17,540 nt of DNA from JAHDWY01 sp964632865 (lineage in GTDB: Bacteria > Hydrogenedentota > Hydrogenedentia > Hydrogenedentales > SLHB01). The notes below the pieces were generated by a model. It made no database searches. It saw only the letters and a program-made list of their open reading frames with translations, and was not told the origin of the DNA. The stretch is from the NCBI GenBank assembly GCA_964632865.1, contig CAZWDH010000138.1, positions 1 through 17,540 on the forward strand, read 5' to 3'. Made by a program: the position numbers and the translations under genes. Below are positions 1 through 6,564 of this stretch, in pieces (within the stretch, counting starts at the first letter, position 1; each line of letters starts with the position of its first letter).

Positions 1-229
1 TTTATTGAAATATTCGCTGACAATTTCTGCTAATTACTCTGCATCTTCAAAGCGCCTGCCATAATAACGGCCCACGGGACCGCTTCGTTACAGTTGCATC
101 AGTGTATTCACAATTCGCCTACTTCCTGGTCTTTCGTCCTGGAGAGGTATCCCCATTCATCACGGGTATGCGCAGTCATGGCGTACGCACGGCGAACTGT
201 GCTTTAATGAGCGAAACACCAACGATTTC

Positions 230-235
230 AAGGAG
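230..235 (+). promoter_or_regulatory. Ribosome binding site that decides the start at 246
   Basis: AAGGAG lies 10 bases before the ATG at 246. No comparable site precedes the earlier in-frame ATGs at 102 or 207. This supports a product that begins directly with its signal peptide. The remaining sequence 1-229 is less GC-rich at its left end. I see no convincing promoter or gene in it. Confidence 0.6.
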
Positions 236-245
236 TTCCCCCGCC

Positions 246-1751
246 ATGGTCGGTTTCGTCATCACCGGTTTGTCGGTCATACTCATGTCTGGCCCGATTT
301 CCGCGGAGAAGTGTGCGGCATACCGCTCGGTTGTTCAGTCGCATGCCAACCGCATGCTTGAACGCGGCACGGACCGGTACGGGGCGTTAGAGACCCCGAT
401 GTTCATGAGTATCATCGACATCGCAACCGAGTCGTCGCCACCCGATCCCCTGCCCCTCGACGGCTACATCCGCGCGGAGGAGCGGCAGCATAGGCGAAAT
501 CCGGCAGGCAGCGACCTTTGGGAAGATCAACCGTTGCTGCGGACGCTCTACGCCTTGAGCGACGTGACGGGAGAATCGCGTTATGCGGACGCATGCGACG
601 CGTATGTCCAAACCTATTTCGAGCGCTCTCGCAAGGAGAACGGCCTGCTCGCGTGGGGGTCGCACATCTACTACGATGCCTACACGGACGCGCCCGGCGG
701 CGATGGCGACGGCGCGGGGCCCCACGAAATCTTGGTGCTCCTCCCCGAATGGGAGCGTATGTGGCGGGTCACGCCGGAATTGTTTCGACAAGAAGTCGAA
801 GGCATCTGGGAATGGCATGTCGTCGACAAGGAGACGGGCCTACACAACCGCCACGATGACAAGAGCGTCGGCTGCGACTTTGCCTTCTCCGGGGGGTCGT
901 TCCTCCAGGCCTTCGCGTTCCTGTACAGCAAGACCGGCGAGCCGAAGTATCTCGATTGGGCGAAAACCGTCGCGGGCCGCCACTGGAACGCGCGCAATCC
1001 CGAGACCAATCTCGCCCCTGACGCGCCAAGCATGGGCGACCGTTACGACGCCCATCACTGCTTCACAACGGTCACCGGACCCCACGCCGCGGCCTTACTG
1101 CGGGCATATGAGTTGACCAACGATCCCTGGTTCCGAGACGTGGCCCTCGCCTACGTGAAGGCGTATCTGCAATACGGATGGGACAACGATGCCCGCCAAT
1201 GGCGGGCCATGCTGGCACTGGACGGCACGCCGGTCATGGACCAGGCGATGGACAGCCATTACGACCTGTGGAAACCCGTCGGTTACATCGACATCTGGCG
1301 GACGGTGATGTTTTCCTACGAGTTCCCCATGATCGCGGCGCAAACATCTATCTACGCCTACGAACTCAGTGGCGATCCCGCGGCCCTGGAAAGCGCTCAA
1401 CATTGGGCCGAGAACATCCGGTCCAACCTGCCCCCGCAGATTGGACGCCGTTGGAAAAAGGAACTGCTGGAATGCCTGCCCGAAGCGGAACAAACCAGCG
1501 GCACCTACGCCGAAAACTACGGCCGGGCCATCTCGTTCTTCCTGCATTTGCATTATGCGACGGGCGATCCCGCCGACCTGACCACAGCCACCAACTTGGC
1601 CGACGAGGCCATCGACAAACTCTACGTCAACGGCTGGTTCAAGGGGCACCCGGCCAAGCCGTATTACGAATCGACGGATGGCGTGGGTCTTCTACTGTAT
1701 GCGCTTCTGGAACTGAGCGAGTATCCGAAACCCATGCCGGGGAACTTCTGA
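246..1751 (+). CDS. Exported (alpha/alpha)-barrel-type protein, possible polysaccharide-degrading enzyme
   Basis: A 501-residue protein. The ATG at 246 is preferred over an in-frame start at 102 because AAGGAG (230-235) lies 10 bases upstream and residues 1-20 then form a signal peptide ending GPISA. The body is helix-rich, with repeated pairs of the kind TGESRYADACDAYV, TGEPKYLDWAKTV and TNDPWFRDVALAYV. This pattern is typical of alpha/alpha toroid proteins such as six-hairpin glycosidases and several polysaccharide lyases. A conserved-looking aromatic/acidic patch, WGSHIYYDAYTD, sits at about residues 137-148 and an acidic GGDGDG stretch follows at once. No catalytic residue can be named safely and I cannot assign a glycoside hydrolase or lyase family. 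The product probably acts outside the cytoplasm on carbohydrate. It is the only + strand gene here and converges on the secretin-like gene ending at 1969. Export is fairly sure, the fold moderately so, the substrate unknown. Confidence 0.8.
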   Translation: MVGFVITGLSVILMSGPISAEKCAAYRSVVQSHANRMLERGTDRYGALETPMFMSIIDIATESSPPDPLPLDGYIRAEERQHRRNPAGSDLWEDQPLLRTLYALSDVTGESRYADACDAYVQTYFERSRKENGLLAWGSHIYYDAYTDAPGGDGDGAGPHEILVLLPEWERMWRVTPELFRQEVEGIWEWHVVDKETGLHNRHDDKSVGCDFAFSGGSFLQAFAFLYSKTGEPKYLDWAKTVAGRHWNARNPETNLAPDAPSMGDRYDAHHCFTTVTGPHAAALLRAYELTNDPWFRDVALAYVKAYLQYGWDNDARQWRAMLALDGTPVMDQAMDSHYDLWKPVGYIDIWRTVMFSYEFPMIAAQTSIYAYELSGDPAALESAQHWAENIRSNLPPQIGRRWKKELLECLPEAEQTSGTYAENYGRAISFFLHLHYATGDPADLTTATNLADEAIDKLYVNGWFKGHPAKPYYESTDGVGLLLYALLELSEYPKPMPGNF

Positions 1752-1760
1752 GGGATCACC

Positions 1761-1905
1761 GGTGAGGGCACCAGTGCCACACATTTCAGATCAATACTGA
1801 GTTTCAGGGCTTCCAATCACCTTCATTCGGAATTACCAAGAACTCGAACGACAGTTTCAAGAACTACAAAAGTTCAATCGACCGTGTGGCACAGGTGCCC
1901 TCACC
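1761..1905. repeat. 145-bp element with 22-bp inverted ends (MITE-like or long-range hairpin)
   Basis: The 22 bases at 1761-1782 (beginning GGTGAGGGCACC) are the reverse complement of 1884-1905 (ending GGTGCCCTCACC) with one mismatch, 21 of 22 paired. The 101 bases between are visibly poorer in GC than the flanking genes and hold no ORF. The element starts 9 bases after the stop of the + strand gene and fills most of the space between two convergent genes. Small non-autonomous transposable elements look like this, but no clear target-site duplication was found at the edges. As RNA it could form a long stem on either strand, so a role as a two-way terminator is also possible. Confidence 0.55.
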
Positions 1906-1909
1906 TGTG
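1890..1909. terminator. Perfect 8-bp hairpin at the right end of the 145-bp element
   Basis: CACAGGTG (1890-1897), a 4-base loop CCCT and CACCTGTG (1902-1909) form a perfect stem. It overlaps the right inverted end of the 145-bp element, so it competes with the long-range pairing. No run of T follows on either strand, so it is not a standard rho-independent terminator. It lies between two convergent gene ends, where transcription from both sides needs to stop. Confidence 0.35.
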
Positions 1910-1925
1910 TCTTCTGCGGTGTATG

Positions 1926-1949
1926 CGGCAATGGCTCGCAACATTGCCG
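1926..1949. terminator. Perfect 8-bp hairpin after the secretin-like operon
   Basis: CGGCAATG (1926-1933) pairs perfectly with CATTGCCG (1942-1949) around an 8-base loop. It lies about 20 bases beyond the stop of the - strand secretin-like gene (1969). No T-run follows, so intrinsic termination is uncertain. RNA stability or a bidirectional pause between convergent genes fits equally well. Confidence 0.4.
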
Positions 1950-1968
1950 ACCGATTCACCGGGTATTC

Positions 1969-3648
1969 TTATGGATTAGGCTCGGTATAGAAGAACGCCG
2001 CGTCTCCTTCGATACGATCGATGGTAACGAATACCAGGGTCAAATCGCCGCGCACGTCATCGTGCATCAGGTAAGCAAGGGTTTCGCCATCTTCCACGGG
2101 TTGGCGAAACCGGCAACTCCGCTCGATCCGGCGAGGCACGGCTGATTCATCGGGCACCGTGTATTCGATTGGATTTGGGCGGGCCGGAGACCCTTTACGC
2201 GTCAGCTTGATGGCCGGAGGCCTATCGAGATAGGTCTCTACGAGCGCGATGTCCAGTAAGATGTTCTCTCCTGCGCTGGTGCAGGATATCTTCAGTGCGA
2301 CCGCTATTCCGGTTTGGACTTCTTCCGCATCCAATAGAGTCCCTGTTTCGTCGGCAACCTTGATCTTCTGGGTCAAATAATCTGCGATAATGGCGGGTTT
2401 CCCGGGGTCTTTGGATCGCAGGACATCTCCGACGAGTGGACTAAACTTGTCGCAAAAGGACAAGAAGTCGATTTTCGGAACGGGCGCATCCTGGCCTGGA
2501 CCATCCGATCCGCCGCCAAAGCCGCCTCCCCCGAGGCCGGGCGAGCCAAAGCCAGGTCCGCCGAATTGGTGCTTGGCGAAGGTTAGACCGAAGGGGTCGG
2601 AGCCGTTGGGCAAGACAATTTTGAACAGCGTACCGGATGGGTTTTCCCGGTCCGTAAATCCCGCCATAGTCGTTACGCGCGGCGCCGAGAGCAGTTCCAG
2701 CCCACCGTTCGGAAAGGCAGACCGGAGTCGATCCCAATTGAAATCGAAATCATTCACCGGAATCGGCTCCTCCGAATCCGGCAGCTTGATGGCTGTGATT
2801 CGTTGCCCCTCTCCCGCGACGGGCACGGCGTTTGGATCGCGAATCAGCAAGGTATCGCGGAGGGTAATGCGCTCGCCGTTTTTTTGAATGAATATACTTT
2901 CTGCGATGGGTTCATAGGGTAGGCGCAGGAACTTGGCTTCGACCGAGAACTGGATAGGCGGGACGAGACTCTCCGATACGGGGTGTGATTGGGTCTCATT
3001 GGCTTCGCGCAGTTGCCGCAGAAAGAGCAGGAGTAGCCTTGGCGGCTCCTCCAACTCCTCCCGCGTCGCGAACAATACCGCGGACCATTGCCCGATCGGT
3101 GTGTTCATGACAAGGTTCGTCCAGACCGGCCCCTCCCCTTGTGTGACTGGGCCGACGTCCAGCGTTACGCCGTCGATCGGCTGGCGGGGACCAGGCCGAG
3201 CCAAGGTCATCCAGATGCGTGTGCATTGAGGATTCTCTGGTTTCAGCGTCAACCGGATACCTCGGTCGACGTAACCAATGTTACGGTCGAATCGGCCGTC
3301 AGGCCGTGGTTCAAGGTATTCGTACGGGATCTCCGTGCCTGAGTAGAATGCGGCACCCTGCGACATGGGCACGGGATTCTGGTCGCCGCTGACTCCCGGA
3401 AGGCCAGTGAGGTCAGTACCGTCCCAGTCGTCTTGGTCGATAATCGCCAAGGGGTGAAGACGACCGAGCGGAACCCCGTCCAACTCTGGCACGAGCGTGT
3501 CCAGCGGTTTGCTTAGGTGCTGGTCGAGCACGGAGCGGACTTCATCAGCGACAGGCATGTCAACCCGATAGAGACGCAACTCGTAGTCAGATCCTAAGGC
3601 CACGCCAGCTAGACACAAAGTAACAGGGATCGCGACGAAGCGAATCAT
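1969..3648 (-). CDS. Exported protein with duplicated secretin-like module
   Basis: A 559-residue protein with a short signal peptide (residues 1-20, ending AGVALGS) and a GGGAG ribosome site (3656-3660) 7 bases before the ATG. It is the last gene of the sigma-factor operon, 3 bases after the stop of its smaller relative. The C-terminal part matches the pattern of the secretin C-domain: LELLSAPRVTTMAG at 317-330, then TGIAVALKISC and ENILLDIALVETYL at 446-474, then VPRRIERSCRFRQPVEDGETL at 504-523. The N-terminal part (about 22-195) repeats the same plan: YELRLYRV, DRGIRLTLKP, GVTLDVGPVTQG. A glycine-rich segment (363-380) interrupts the second module. No N0/N1 pilotin-type domains and no other secretion genes are seen, so a true outer-membrane pore is doubtful. 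It more likely works in the periplasm or at the cell surface. Family similarity is read by eye from motifs and is moderately sure. Confidence 0.85.
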   Translation of the reverse strand: MIRFVAIPVTLCLAGVALGSDYELRLYRVDMPVADEVRSVLDQHLSKPLDTLVPELDGVPLGRLHPLAIIDQDDWDGTDLTGLPGVSGDQNPVPMSQGAAFYSGTEIPYEYLEPRPDGRFDRNIGYVDRGIRLTLKPENPQCTRIWMTLARPGPRQPIDGVTLDVGPVTQGEGPVWTNLVMNTPIGQWSAVLFATREELEEPPRLLLLFLRQLREANETQSHPVSESLVPPIQFSVEAKFLRLPYEPIAESIFIQKNGERITLRDTLLIRDPNAVPVAGEGQRITAIKLPDSEEPIPVNDFDFNWDRLRSAFPNGGLELLSAPRVTTMAGFTDRENPSGTLFKIVLPNGSDPFGLTFAKHQFGGPGFGSPGLGGGGFGGGSDGPGQDAPVPKIDFLSFCDKFSPLVGDVLRSKDPGKPAIIADYLTQKIKVADETGTLLDAEEVQTGIAVALKISCTSAGENILLDIALVETYLDRPPAIKLTRKGSPARPNPIEYTVPDESAVPRRIERSCRFRQPVEDGETLAYLMHDDVRGDLTLVFVTIDRIEGDAAFFYTEPNP

Positions 3649-3651
3649 GAT

Positions 3652-4389
3652 TCAGCTCCCACTCTCACGTGCGGTGACCAGAGTCAGCAATATTGAGCCG
3701 TCATCATTCCGGCTCACCGAACCGAGCCAGTCGTTTGGTTTCAACTCAATGTTTGTCTCGAACTTCGTCTCACGTATCGTCGGCTTCCCGACGTCCAGTG
3801 ACAAGCCGGGGACTGGTTCACGGTCGCCCGTTTCACGAAGCGTACTGGATATCTCCATACTCAACGTGCCTTCCATCGCGGCTGACCGGCTCAGCGTGCA
3901 CTCAAAGGTATACCCGACAAACCCGTCGACGGTCCGCAACGCATAGACGCCGTCTTCTTCCCGCTCGAAGTACTGCGCCCCTTGCTCGCCGATGTGAATC
4001 TCGGCGGACTCGCCCAAAGGCAATAGGATTGCCGGGCTGGAAACCTCTTGCACCGAGTCCACCGTCTTCTCGTCCGTTTCGGCCCGGCTGAGGCCGTCCT
4101 TATCGAGCGTCCACCGTTCACTGTGGACAGACAACTCGAGCTTTGAGCCGTATACGCTCCCGACGGTCTCGCCGGGTTTCGGCAGCGGCGTCTTCACACC
4201 ATTTTGCAGCACTTTCAAAGCGTTACCCGAATCTGAATCGTCTGGTGCAAGTATCCGAAAGACGTGGACTTCCACACGATAAACGGGTACCTCGGCTGAT
4301 GAAGCAGGAGATGATTCTTCTGCGACCCCATTAAATGCCGAAAGGCACAATGCAACAATGGAGATCGGGATTACAGTCCGAGTCTTCAC
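3652..4389 (-). CDS. Small exported protein with one secretin-like module
   Basis: A 245-residue protein starting at GTG (4389-4387), which overlaps the stop of the anti-sigma gene as GTGA. The reading frame stays open further upstream, but that part runs inside the anti-sigma gene and the GTG start places a good signal peptide (1-23, ending NGVA) at the N-terminus. The mature protein begins with PVYRVEVHVFRI (35-46), similar to the openings of both modules in the 559-residue neighbour. Its second half follows the secretin C-domain order: SVQEVSSPAILLPLGESAEI (112-131), a central strand pair GTLSMEISSTL (174-184), and a closing part GKPTIRETKFETNIELKPND (201-220) plus GSILLTLVTARE (231-242). 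It is far shorter than a real secretin and lacks the ring-building N-domains. The overlap implies translational coupling to the anti-sigma gene. Role unknown; a ligand or partner of the membrane anti-sigma protein is one possibility. Confidence 0.85.
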   Translation of the reverse strand: MKTRTVIPISIVALCLSAFNGVAEESSPASSAEVPVYRVEVHVFRILAPDDSDSGNALKVLQNGVKTPLPKPGETVGSVYGSKLELSVHSERWTLDKDGLSRAETDEKTVDSVQEVSSPAILLPLGESAEIHIGEQGAQYFEREEDGVYALRTVDGFVGYTFECTLSRSAAMEGTLSMEISSTLRETGDREPVPGLSLDVGKPTIRETKFETNIELKPNDWLGSVSRNDDGSILLTLVTARESGS

Positions 4390-4769
4390 GTGGCGTCCCC
4401 CATCAACGATTCCGATTCCAGTGAGAACGGCGATACCTCGATGACGTACGATCCCCTTTCGCTTTCCAGCGGCCGGGGCTGCGCCGATCCCTGTATGGCG
4501 CGTTGAAACTCCGGCGTCGCGGGCACGATATAGACGGTCCGGGTCGTCTCGACCGGCGTGGGTGGCGCGGCGTCTTGCTTCTCGCCGTACAGGTACCCGA
4601 ACGCCACCGCCAACAGACAGGCCGCAGCCCCTTGCCACAACGGGATTGGCCGCCGGAACCATGCGCGCCGCCGTTCGGACTCGAGGAACAGCCGATCCAT
4701 TCTCCGCTCGTGTCGCTCATCGGGCGACGCCGTGGGAATCGATTTCAATTCACGTTCGAGGTCTTTCAT
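4386..4769 (-). CDS. Single-pass membrane protein, probable anti-sigma factor
   Basis: A 127-residue protein whose ATG overlaps the sigma gene stop (ATGA, 4766-4769) and whose own TGA overlaps the next start (GTGA, 4386-4389). Residues 1-41 are charged and helical (MKDLERELKSIP, DERHERRMDRLFLESERRR) and would lie in the cytoplasm. A single membrane segment follows at about 44-62 (LWQGAAACLLAVAFGYLYG), then a proline-rich linker and a short periplasmic tail. This layout and position are those of membrane anti-sigma factors paired with ECF sigma factors. The classic zinc-binding HxxxCxxC motif is absent, so it is not a standard ZAS-type anti-sigma factor. The assignment rests on topology and gene order. 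The periplasmic tail of about 65 residues could contact the two exported products encoded next. Confidence 0.75.
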   Translation of the reverse strand: MKDLERELKSIPTASPDERHERRMDRLFLESERRRAWFRRPIPLWQGAAACLLAVAFGYLYGEKQDAAPPTPVETTRTVYIVPATPEFQRAIQGSAQPRPLESERGSYVIEVSPFSLESESLMGDAT

Positions 4770-5251
4770 TCTTCCTCTCCTCGCATGAGGACTCGTAGCT
4801 TTTCGAGTCCGCGACGGTACCAGGAGGCGACCGTGTTGATGGAGACCGCGCGAGTCGCCGCGATCTCGTGAAAGGTCATGCCGCTGTAAACCTTGAGCAT
4901 GATGCTCTCCCGTTCATCTTCGGACAGGGTCAGGAGCAGGTCGGCCAATTGGTGCTGCAACTCCGGATCGTGGCCGTTGTTTCGCGATTCATCGATGGCG
5001 AATGGGGAATCGTGCAACGATTCGCGAACGCATACCCGGTGCTCGTCGATGGCCGCGTTTCGCACACACCGGAACACGTAGGGCCGCAACTCGCGTGGCA
5101 ATCTCCACGTCTTCAGCATCTTGCCGAAGGCCGTGTGGATGGCGTCCTCCGCCGCTTCCCGCGAACGCGTCAGGGCCAGCGCGTAGGTGTACAATTCGTT
5201 ACGATTGGCTTCATAAAACCTCCGCAACGTCTCTACGTGGTCCTCGCTCAT
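4766..5251 (-). CDS. ECF-type RNA polymerase sigma factor
   Basis: A 161-residue sigma-70 family protein with the two-domain ECF layout. Region 2 covers about 10-75 and includes the core-binding helix (YTYALALTRSREAAEDAIHT) and the promoter-melting part (FGKMLKTWRLPRELRPYVFR). Region 4 covers about 97-158, with LLTLSEDERESIMLKVYSGM and a helix-turn-helix (TFHEIAATRAVSINTVASWY) that would read the -35 element. It lacks regions 1.1 and 3, as ECF factors do. It heads a tightly coupled operon with a membrane protein and two exported secretin-like proteins, so it probably controls this operon in response to an envelope signal. An oddity is that the GGGAGG upstream sits only one base from the ATG, closer than a normal ribosome site; no better in-frame start was found. 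No clear ECF promoter could be read in 5252-5326. Confidence 0.9.
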   Translation of the reverse strand: MSEDHVETLRRFYEANRNELYTYALALTRSREAAEDAIHTAFGKMLKTWRLPRELRPYVFRCVRNAAIDEHRVCVRESLHDSPFAIDESRNNGHDPELQHQLADLLLTLSEDERESIMLKVYSGMTFHEIAATRAVSINTVASWYRRGLEKLRVLMRGEEE

Positions 5252-5326
5252 GCCTCCCGCAACGGGTTCCCCTCCCCAGTTGACCTTTCCCTAACCACGG
5301 CTGAGACCGGCGATTTTGTGCATCAT

Positions 5327-5461
5327 CCACCGAATTCACCGATTACACCGAAAAAGAAGAGAGAATGCATGCTTCTCCACAGATACCGAGCTTGGGTCGT
5401 TGGTGGCAACTGCGGACACATCGATACGCGTTTTCATCGGTGCAATCGATGAAATCGGTGG
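5327..5461. repeat. Inverted pair of 9-bp-period triplet repeats
   Basis: The left arm 5327-5351 reads as three 9-mers, CCACCGAAT, TCACCGATT and the start of ACACCGAAA. The right arm 5437-5461 is its reverse complement at 22 of 25 positions, and also reads as 9-mers: CATCGGTGC, AATCGATGA, AATCGGTGG (from 5435). The 85 bases between hold no gene. The structure fills much of the 237-bp space between the nitrilase stop and the sigma start. It may be a mobile intergenic repeat, a folded RNA terminating nitrilase transcripts, or a protein-binding array before the sigma operon. The sequence alone does not choose among these. Confidence 0.6.
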
Positions 5462-5488
5462 ACAAAGGTACGTCGCAGCGCGGGCGCG

Positions 5489-6337
5489 CTACTCCCTTCC
5501 CTCTGCGATTACTCCGTACAGCTCGGGACGGCGGTCGCGGATATGGTTGTCGTCCTTGGCGTGGGCGAGATCGATTTCGCAGACCAGCACGCCGGGACTC
5601 GTCCCTTCCCAACGCGCGAGGATCTGGCCTTTCGGACCGGTCACGAGACTCTCTTCGGGATGGGTGAACGCGATGAAGCACTGATTCTCGAAAGACCGCG
5701 TGCGCATGATGGCTTCGTTCATGTCGTTGTGGAAGCCGTAGGTGGGGTTGAGAATGAGCTTCGCACCTTGCAGACGCAACGTGCGCACCGTCTCTGGCCA
5801 GCGCCGGTCCGCGCAGATCATCATCCCGAGCGGACCGTACTTCGACGGCCACACGGGAATGCCCTCGCCGAAGCTGTATTGTAAATCATGTGTTTGGAGG
5901 TGGGTCTTGTGGTACAACCCGACAAGCTTCCCTTCAGCGTCCCATAGCCCCGCCGTATTGAAAAGCTTCCCGTCTTCCAGGGAGGTAAATCCGAAGCAGA
6001 TCATCATGGCCCGGTCTTTCGCCTCCTGCTGAACGCGCAGGATATACTCGCTGGTTTCCAGATCCTGCGCGACGGTCCGCAATCGTTCGGGCGTCGACCC
6101 CTCGTCCGGAGCGGCATAGCCGTCCAGCCAGCATTCCGGTGTAATGAAGATGTCGGCCCGCTCGGCGGACGCCTGTTCAAGGCAGGACAGGAATACCTCG
6201 AAATTGGCTTTGACATCCCACTTCACGGGAACGCCGTGCATGAGTGCGATACGCACCGGCTGCTCCGGAGGCGCTTCGGGAGTGATGTTTTCAGCGCCGA
6301 CAGCCGTAATCGTTGCGATCAACATTGCAGTAAGCAT
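5489..6337 (-). CDS. Nitrilase-superfamily carbon-nitrogen hydrolase
   Basis: A 282-residue protein that should hydrolyse a C-N bond in an amide, nitrile or N-carbamoyl compound; the substrate is unknown. All three catalytic residues are visible in their motifs: Glu68 in IFITPECWLDGY, Lys144 in YHKTHLQTH and Cys175 in GMMICADRRWPE. The closing part (MRTRSFENQCFIAFTHPEES) is also typical. The ATG at 6337 is chosen over an in-frame start at 6529 because AGGAG lies 7 bases upstream and the earlier region contains a 9-bp repeat. Residues 1-15 (MLTAMLIATITAVGA) look like a signal peptide but lack the usual positive charge, so export is uncertain; most nitrilases are cytoplasmic. It stands alone, with more than 220 bases on each side. 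Confidence 0.88.
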   Translation of the reverse strand: MLTAMLIATITAVGAENITPEAPPEQPVRIALMHGVPVKWDVKANFEVFLSCLEQASAERADIFITPECWLDGYAAPDEGSTPERLRTVAQDLETSEYILRVQQEAKDRAMMICFGFTSLEDGKLFNTAGLWDAEGKLVGLYHKTHLQTHDLQYSFGEGIPVWPSKYGPLGMMICADRRWPETVRTLRLQGAKLILNPTYGFHNDMNEAIMRTRSFENQCFIAFTHPEESLVTGPKGQILARWEGTSPGVLVCEIDLAHAKDDNHIRDRRPELYGVIAEGRE

Positions 6338-6392
6338 GCGTTGGCTCCTGATTGCGTTCGCGGCCAAGACGTGATCAGAGTACCACAGTTGG

Positions 6393-6437
6393 GGTCGATA
6401 GGACGTATAGGACCAATGGGTCCAATAGGACGAACGC
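6393..6437. repeat. 9-bp tandem repeat, about four and a half copies
   Basis: Successive 9-mers are GGTCGATAG, GACGTATAG, GACCAATGG, GTCCAATAG and a degenerate GACGAACGC. The consensus is close to GACCAATAG. It lies 56 to 100 bases upstream of the nitrilase start, in the 227-bp gap after the pseudopilin-like gene. In one frame it would encode a GPIGPI-type peptide, but no supported gene covers it. The 9-bp period is the same as in the repeat at 5327-5461, though the unit differs. Confidence 0.6.
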
Positions 6438-6544
6438 GTTGAAGATAAATGTGGGCGTCTTGGCCCTGGTTCTTCGGGATCCGACGGCAGGCTGTCCCGC
6501 CAGACATCGTGGGGGAAAGCCCAAGCCACTTGCCACGAGCTAGG

Positions 6545-6563
6545 GAAATTCCTTTCGAATTTC
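6545..6563 (-). terminator. Hairpin directly after the pseudopilin-like gene
   Basis: GAAATTC (6545-6551) and GAATTTC (6557-6563) form a perfect 7-bp stem with a 5-base loop, one base after the TAG stop at 6565-6567. The stem is AT-rich and no T-run follows on the - strand, so termination is only a guess. Confidence 0.3.
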
Positions 6564-6564
6564 G

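Noticed and set aside
102..245. N-terminal extension of the + strand gene from the ATG at 102
   Set aside because: The added 48 residues have no ribosome site and would bury the signal peptide that begins at 246.
1969..3648. A complete outer-membrane secretin gene
   Set aside because: No N0/N1 domains and no partner secretion genes are visible; only the C-domain-like pattern is present, so I call it secretin-like and not a secretin.
6338..6529. N-terminal extension of the nitrilase gene with a GPIGPI-type collagen-like segment
   Set aside because: The segment comes from translating the 9-bp repeat, and a strong AGGAG directs the start at 6337.
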